From contig VZRZ01008717.1 of the NCBI GenBank assembly GCA_013398175.1, forward strand, positions 347,486 through 411,485: a stretch of DNA of 64,000 bases, written 5' to 3'. A model generated the notes under the pieces. It worked only from the letters and a program-made list of their open reading frames with translations. It made no database searches and had not been told where the DNA came from. The DNA is from Climacteris rufus (taxonomy: Eukaryota > Chordata > Aves > Passeriformes > Climacteridae). Shown in pieces: positions 60,466 through 64,000 of this stretch. The translations under genes were made by a program, and so were the position numbers. Numbering within the stretch: the stretch's first letter is position 1; the number at the start of each line of letters is the position of its first letter.

Positions 60466-60546
60466 GTGCTGTGCAGGGCCATGAGCTGGAATTGATGATC
60501 CTTGTGGGTCCCTCCCAGCTCAGGATATTCCACGATTCTCTGATCC
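60466..60546 (+). mobile_element. CR1 LINE 3'-tip fragment
   Basis: Plus-oriented tip of the subfamily reading 'gcagggccatgagctggaat', 'tgatgatccttgtgggtccc' and 'agctcaggatattccacgat' with a 'tctctgat' tail. About 80 bases. Confidence 0.88.
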
Positions 60547-60820
60547 ATTGCACTGACTCCAGTTCCCTATTCCCAAAGATCAGTTCTCCATGAGACCCCA
60601 TTGCAGCAATGGGCACTGAAATGGGATTATTTTGGTCAGTGGCACTTTCTGGTGCTTTTTTCTTCTTCTGGTCTTCTTGACCCTACAACAGAGGAGAGAT
60701 GACAAGTGCACCTTGCTCTGCCTGACCTTCCCAAACACAGGACAGGGAAGGTGAGTGCCCCCCACATCTCCCACCACCCCAAAAGCAAGGCAGAGCTGCC
60801 CCATGGAGCTCAGAGGGGCA

Positions 60821-60932
60821 GGTTTAGGTTTAGGATTAGGGTTAGGGTTAAATTTAGGGTTAAGGTTAAATTTAGGGTTAGGGTTAGGCTTATGGTTAGG
60901 GTTGGGGTTAGGGTTAGGCTTAGAGTTAGGGT
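60821..60932 (+). repeat. Degenerate interstitial telomeric repeat
   Basis: About 112 bases of (TTAGGG)n-type sequence. Exact GTTAGG and GTTAGGG units are mixed with variants such as GTTTAGG, AAATTTAGGG, GGCTTAGG and GGTTATGG. It is flanked on both sides by non-repeat DNA. The frames giving Leu-Gly, Arg-Val or Asn-Pro repeats are its translations and are not genes. Confidence 0.96.
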
Positions 60933-62090
60933 GGCACTCCTTTTGCCAAGCTACCCCTGGTTCCCTCCAAATCTTTCCACTTTCCTGTTTGCTCCTGCAA
61001 GGGCTGGAAAGGGAGAAGCTGCAGAAACCGAGGAGAAATGCCTGGCTGTCTCGGAGTAGCAAGGAAACCTTCTTGAAAGAAAACAAACTCCCGAAAGACT
61101 GGGGTGAGAAAGGGAGAGATTTCCATTCGGAGCATGTACTGTGCTAATCCAGCATAGCCGCCTGTCGGCTAAAACGCTGCATTTCAGGCCCCAGCTGCCC
61201 CTTTGCTCCAGTCCCTGCTTAACTGGAGATGTCACTGATGCCTTTGGCCAGCGATGCTGCAGTGCTGGCTGGGGATGAGAGGCTGCTTTGCTGCGTTCCT
61301 CCACAGCCAGGGCTTGCAGCTTAGCTCCTCTAAATGAAGAATTTTCTCCCTTTTCTCCTTCCTCCAGAAGTTTTTTAGGGATGCAAGAGGTTTGAAGGTG
61401 TGGAAATGGGGGTGAAAGGACTGGATGAGATGATGGGAAGGGAGGAAAGGGGAAGGAAAAGGCTAAGGTGTGCGGGGGTGGAGGTGCCCTGGAGAGACCC
61501 TGGAGGGAAAAATGGGATGCTCCTTACCCTCCCTAAGGCAGAGGGACAGAGGGTGGTGGCAGATGGAATCTTTACCTCTGCCCCTTGGGCAGGTCTGTGC
61601 CCCTTCACTGATAGGGGGGCAGAAGGCCCAGGCAGTGAGGGAGGTGATTTTGCAGGGAAAGAGTTTGGTTTCCTCCTTTTGGAGTAGAAAGGGTTAAAAA
61701 CAAGGGGCAGGTCCCAAAGTCTGACAGGATGCTGAACTCCCCCAGCTGTCCACACACCTCCAGCCTTATCGCTCTCCCTTCCACCCCCTTCCCACTCCCC
61801 TTCTCAGCTCGGCAGGCTTCTCATTACTGGAGGACCTTCCTCAGGCTGCAGACCTGGAGGCAGCACCTTTACCCCAAAGCTGCTGGGATGTAGCATGTAC
61901 CTTTCACCCCAGCCCCTCTCCTCCTCTTCCATCTGCTCAAACTTTCCCTTACCCCCCATCCTCCTGCTGCCCTGCGGTGTTGCCTGGATGTGATACCCAC
62001 CTCCCCCCCATTTTGGGTTGATGGACCAAGGACTGGAGGAGGATGCTAGGAAAGAGGTAAAAAATAATTAGGAAGGGGTTAATAGCTGTT
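60933..62090. other. Approach to the promoter region, no gene recognised
   Basis: GC content rises along this stretch, with purine-rich (61,420-61,470) and C-rich (61,770-62,015) patches. Frames up to 126 codons overlap on both strands and show no recognised domain. Confidence 0.5.
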
Positions 62091-62099
62091 GCTGTCTTT

Positions 62100-62650
62100 T
62101 GCCTGGGCAAACCGTGTGCCCTGGTGTAAAGGCACGGCCAAGCCGGGGTGCTGGGGGAGGTCCCCCCCTCTCCGCCCTCCCTCCCCGCAGCTGAGGGGCT
62201 GGGGAGCCACTGCCCCGCGGCTCCCCGCCGCCCTGTCCCGCGTCCCGTCCCCCTTCCCAGGCTGTCAGCTCCGGGGAGGCTCCGGGGGGGGCGGCGAGAG
62301 AGCCCCAATACCCCCCTCTCCCTCCCGGTACCCAGGCAGCGGCACCAGCGTCTCTGCGCATCCCTCTGCGTGCGAGCGGCACCTCTCCGTGCTGAGCCTC
62401 CGCAGGTTTTTTGGGGAGCGGGGTGGGGGAAGCAGAAGCCTGGCCATCCTCACCCTCACCATCCCGGCTCCCTCTTCACCTCCTGGCTCCCCGCTTAGGG
62501 CTAAGCTGTCCCGGGGAGGCTGCGCTGCTCAGCCGCCAGCGCGCTCCGGCTGTCGCTGGCTCCTGTGCTCCATCCATCCATCCATCCATCCATCCATCCA
62601 TCCTCTCCTCCTGGAGGCTAGCAGAGCATGCTCGATGCGATACCGTGTCA
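62100..62650. promoter_or_regulatory. CpG-rich island upstream of a predicted promoter
   Basis: Strongly GC-rich DNA with many CpG pairs, clearly different from the preceding 62 kb. Examples are the clusters near 62,215-62,250, 62,270-62,300 and 62,530-62,560. Open frames of 104-193 codons on both strands come from the lack of stop codons in GC-rich DNA. This is a typical 5'-end island. It ends at the CATC microsatellite region. Confidence 0.8.
62570..62603 (+). repeat. (CATC)8 microsatellite
   Basis: A clean run of about eight CATC units inside the promoter region. Confidence 0.95.
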
Positions 62651-62697
62651 GTTCGGGTCCTTGCCTATAGCTGCCTGTTTTACAAAGCTCCGATCCG

Positions 62698-62725
62698 TGC
62701 GTGTGCGTGTGTATGTGTGTGTGCA
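62698..62725 (+). repeat. GT-rich microsatellite
   Basis: Short alternating GT/GC/AT run (gtgcgtgtgcgtgtgtatg and onward), a potential Z-DNA-forming purine-pyrimidine alternation. Confidence 0.85.
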
Positions 62726-62732
62726 TTTCATC

Positions 62733-62748
62733 CCTCCCTCCTATCCCT

Positions 62749-62790
<42 letters not shown>
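62733..62790 (+). repeat. CCCT/(CT)n pyrimidine tract
   Basis: CCCT-type units pass into an uninterrupted CT run of about 16 dinucleotides that ends some 25 bases before the TATA box. CT (GA) tracts are common in developmental promoters and may keep chromatin open. Confidence 0.95.
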
Positions 62791-62794
<4 letters not shown>

Positions 62795-62814
62795 AATGTG
62801 TGATCTGGAAAGCT

Positions 62815-62822
62815 TATAAAAG
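62815..62822 (+). promoter_or_regulatory. TATA box (TATAAAAG)
   Basis: A consensus TATAAAAG directly downstream of the CpG island and CT tract. It predicts a start site about 30 bases on, near 62,845. Its position relative to the island and to the splice donor at 63,513 supports a plus-strand promoter. A second TATAAAA at 63,488-63,494 is a weaker alternative. Confidence 0.6.
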
Positions 62823-63297
62823 CCTGATGTAATCCTTAATGCAGCCCCTGGCTACAAAGACTGGATCTAGTTTCAGAGAGAGAGATTCAGAAGCAGAATT
62901 TAAAAAAAAAAAAGAAAAAGAAAAAGAAAAAAAAAAGTGGGGGGAGAAGAGAGAGAAAGAAGGAAAAGCAGACGAGTGGATTTTAAACAAACATATCTTT
63001 CTGAAGAAGACCATTCTCGCTCCTCGCTGCTGGGAAGGCTACTCTGAACCCTGCTGTATATTTTTTTTTTCCAAAGGAGAAGACTTGATTGTTTGCTTGG
63101 ATCTAATGATTTACTGGCTTTTAACTGCGTTTTTCCCCTCTCCTAAGGATTCCTCAAAAAACGGCTTAATTATTTTCAGCTTTTCTCTTCCACCTGCCTG
63201 TCTGCAGAGACACCAAAGGTTCTCCCTTCCTCTCCCTCCCCACCCCCATTTCTTTTAGGATTTTTTCCCCTTTTCCATTTATTGTATACATTGTATA

Positions 63298-63323
63298 CAT
63301 ATATATATATATATATATATATA
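63298..63323 (+). repeat. (TA)13 microsatellite
   Basis: An uninterrupted AT/TA run with TGTATACAT-type words before and TATG-type words after it. It lies inside the predicted first exon. Confidence 0.95.
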
Positions 63324-63326
63324 AAA

Positions 63327-63350
63327 ATGTGTATGTATATGTATATGTAG
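63327..63350 (+). other. Mini upstream ORF
   Basis: ATG-TGT-ATG-TAT-ATG-TAT-ATG-TAG: seven codons with four in-frame ATGs, then a stop. It is a by-product of the TATG repeat, but as part of a 5' UTR it would offer several decoy starts. Translation is untested. Confidence 0.4.
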
Positions 63351-63417
63351 AGGCAAGAGTGGAGGAAGCAGAGGGAGAGAGAGCTCTGCCATCCTTTTGG
63401 ACTTCACGCGCTGCCCA

Positions 63418-63492
63418 ATGTTGGGCTGGTTACCCCTGGATATGTTGCTGATTTCCATTTGGAATTTGACAAAGGGAAGAAGGAGGATATAA
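63418..63492 (+). other. 24-codon upstream ORF before the splice donor
   Basis: Starts at ATG 63,418 and stops at TAA 63,490-63,492, 20 bases before the predicted exon end. The predicted peptide begins MLGWLPLDMLLISIW and ends in a run of arginines (KGRRRI). The hydrophobic first half resembles a short signal-like stretch. The start context (CCA before ATG) is weak by Kozak rules. It could regulate translation or be chance. Confidence 0.35.
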
Positions 63493-63512
63493 AACCTGGG
63501 GAGCTCGGCAAG

Positions 63513-64000
63513 GTAAGGGGCTCCCGGCCACCCTTCCTTCTTCCAGAGAGGGGAGGGAGAGGGGGAACACGACTTCTCTGGCTGCGCTTTGCCTGGAGCG
63601 CAGGGTGGTCTGTCTCCATCCCCAGGGGAGACAGGGATGGGGGCAGCGGTGGGCACTCACTCCTCTGCTTTTGCCCCTGGAAACACCACCCGCAGGATGT
63701 TTTCGTCCCTTCCACTCTGCAGTTTGGACTGATAGAGCGTAATCATTCCCTGACATGGGAAGTTTTAACTTTTGTGCATGCAGGTCCTGTGGGCAAACAT
63801 CAAGCAGCGGTGGAAAATATTGATGTCTGCAGGATGCGGAGGGGGAAATGCAGTCGTGTCCTGGGGAAAGGAGCTGGGGATTGGGTTGTCTGTGGGGGGA
63901 GAAGGCAGCCAGGCGAGGGAAGAGGAGCGGGGAATCGCGACAGGAGAGCTGCAGAGCCAGCCGGGGCTGAACTGCAAAGTGCTGGGAAGCCGCGGTGCCT
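63513..64000 (+). other. Predicted start of intron 1
   Basis: Begins with GTAAGG. The remaining sequence is GC-rich with several CpG pairs near 63,870-63,990, as expected for the 3' side of a CpG-island promoter. No acceptor or coding exon is identified before the window ends. Confidence 0.4.

Larger units (their letters stand above)
62845..63512 (+). other. Predicted first exon, mainly 5' UTR, of an unidentified gene
   Basis: Predicted from the TATA box at 62,815 to the splice donor CAAG|GTAAGG at 63,512/63,513. The exon is purine-rich at its start, with an A/GA-rich run near 62,900-62,960, and has a (TA)n run at 63,298-63,323. It carries at least two small upstream ORFs: 63,327-63,350 (seven codons, an ATG repeated four times) and 63,418-63,492 (24 codons). 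A 139-codon frame beginning at 62,839 would start upstream of the predicted start site and is low-complexity Lys/Glu at first, so it is not called. The main coding sequence would lie beyond 64,000. The gene cannot be named from this. Confidence 0.5.

Noticed and set aside
60580..61147. Frames of 117-168 codons with Asn-Pro, Leu-Gly and Arg-Val repeats
   Set aside because: They read through the interstitial telomeric repeat; the periodic peptides come from the six-base unit.
62089..62803. Frames of 104-193 codons on both strands in the CpG island
   Set aside because: GC-rich islands lack stop codons by composition; the peptides (Pro/Ser/Arg-rich, Ser-Ile-His-Pro repeats) include the CATC microsatellite.
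62839..63258. 139-codon frame near the predicted start site
   Set aside because: Its ATG lies upstream of the predicted transcription start, and it begins with A/GA-rich low-complexity Lys/Glu. No domain is recognisable.
1..64000. CRISPR arrays, bacterial operons, phage or plasmid features
   Set aside because: No direct-repeat/spacer pattern, ribosome-binding-site-linked ORF series or prokaryotic coding density; the repeat content is avian.
1..64000. tRNA, rRNA or microRNA genes
   Set aside because: No cloverleaf box A/B signature, rRNA core or long miRNA-type hairpin was recognised by eye; a tRNAscan-SE and Rfam search would be decisive.

Overview
This window looks like bird nuclear DNA. 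The main evidence is at least 26 dispersed fragments of the avian CR1 LINE, recognised by the ATTCTATG-type 3' tail (CATAGAAT when reversed) and the conserved 3' UTR block behind it. One ERVL-like LTR remnant and several simple-repeat tracts fit the same picture. I cannot name the species; the repeats suit a neoavian or passerine genome but do not prove it.

From about position 1 to 61,900 I find no protein-coding gene. Open reading frames here are short, overlap on both strands, run through CR1 or low-complexity sequence, and show no domain or credible exon structure. The stretch is best read as intergenic or deep intronic DNA. It holds CR1 insertions on both strands, including a nested pair at 44.5-45.4 kb. 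It also has a perfect 29-copy GAGAA array at 31.4 kb inside a truncated CR1, a 40-bp tandem duplication at 10.76 kb, an AT-rich block at 12.5-13.1 kb, a G/T-rich tract at 36.3-36.5 kb, a degenerate interstitial telomeric repeat at 60.8 kb, and a 25-base assembly gap at 9.6 kb. Between the repeats lie several unique blocks that look like conserved non-coding elements. The strongest is at 48.1-48.56 kb, which is dense in homeodomain-type sites.

The last 2 kb are different. A CpG-rich segment (about 62.1-62.65 kb) is followed by CATC, GT and CT microsatellites, a TATA box (62,815-62,822), a long purine-rich presumptive 5' UTR with small upstream ORFs, and a strong splice donor (cut after 63,512). 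I read this as the promoter and mostly non-coding first exon of a gene transcribed rightwards, whose coding exons lie beyond the window. I could not identify the gene. In this model the preceding gene-free ~60 kb is its upstream flank and the candidate conserved elements could be its distal enhancers, but that link is inference.
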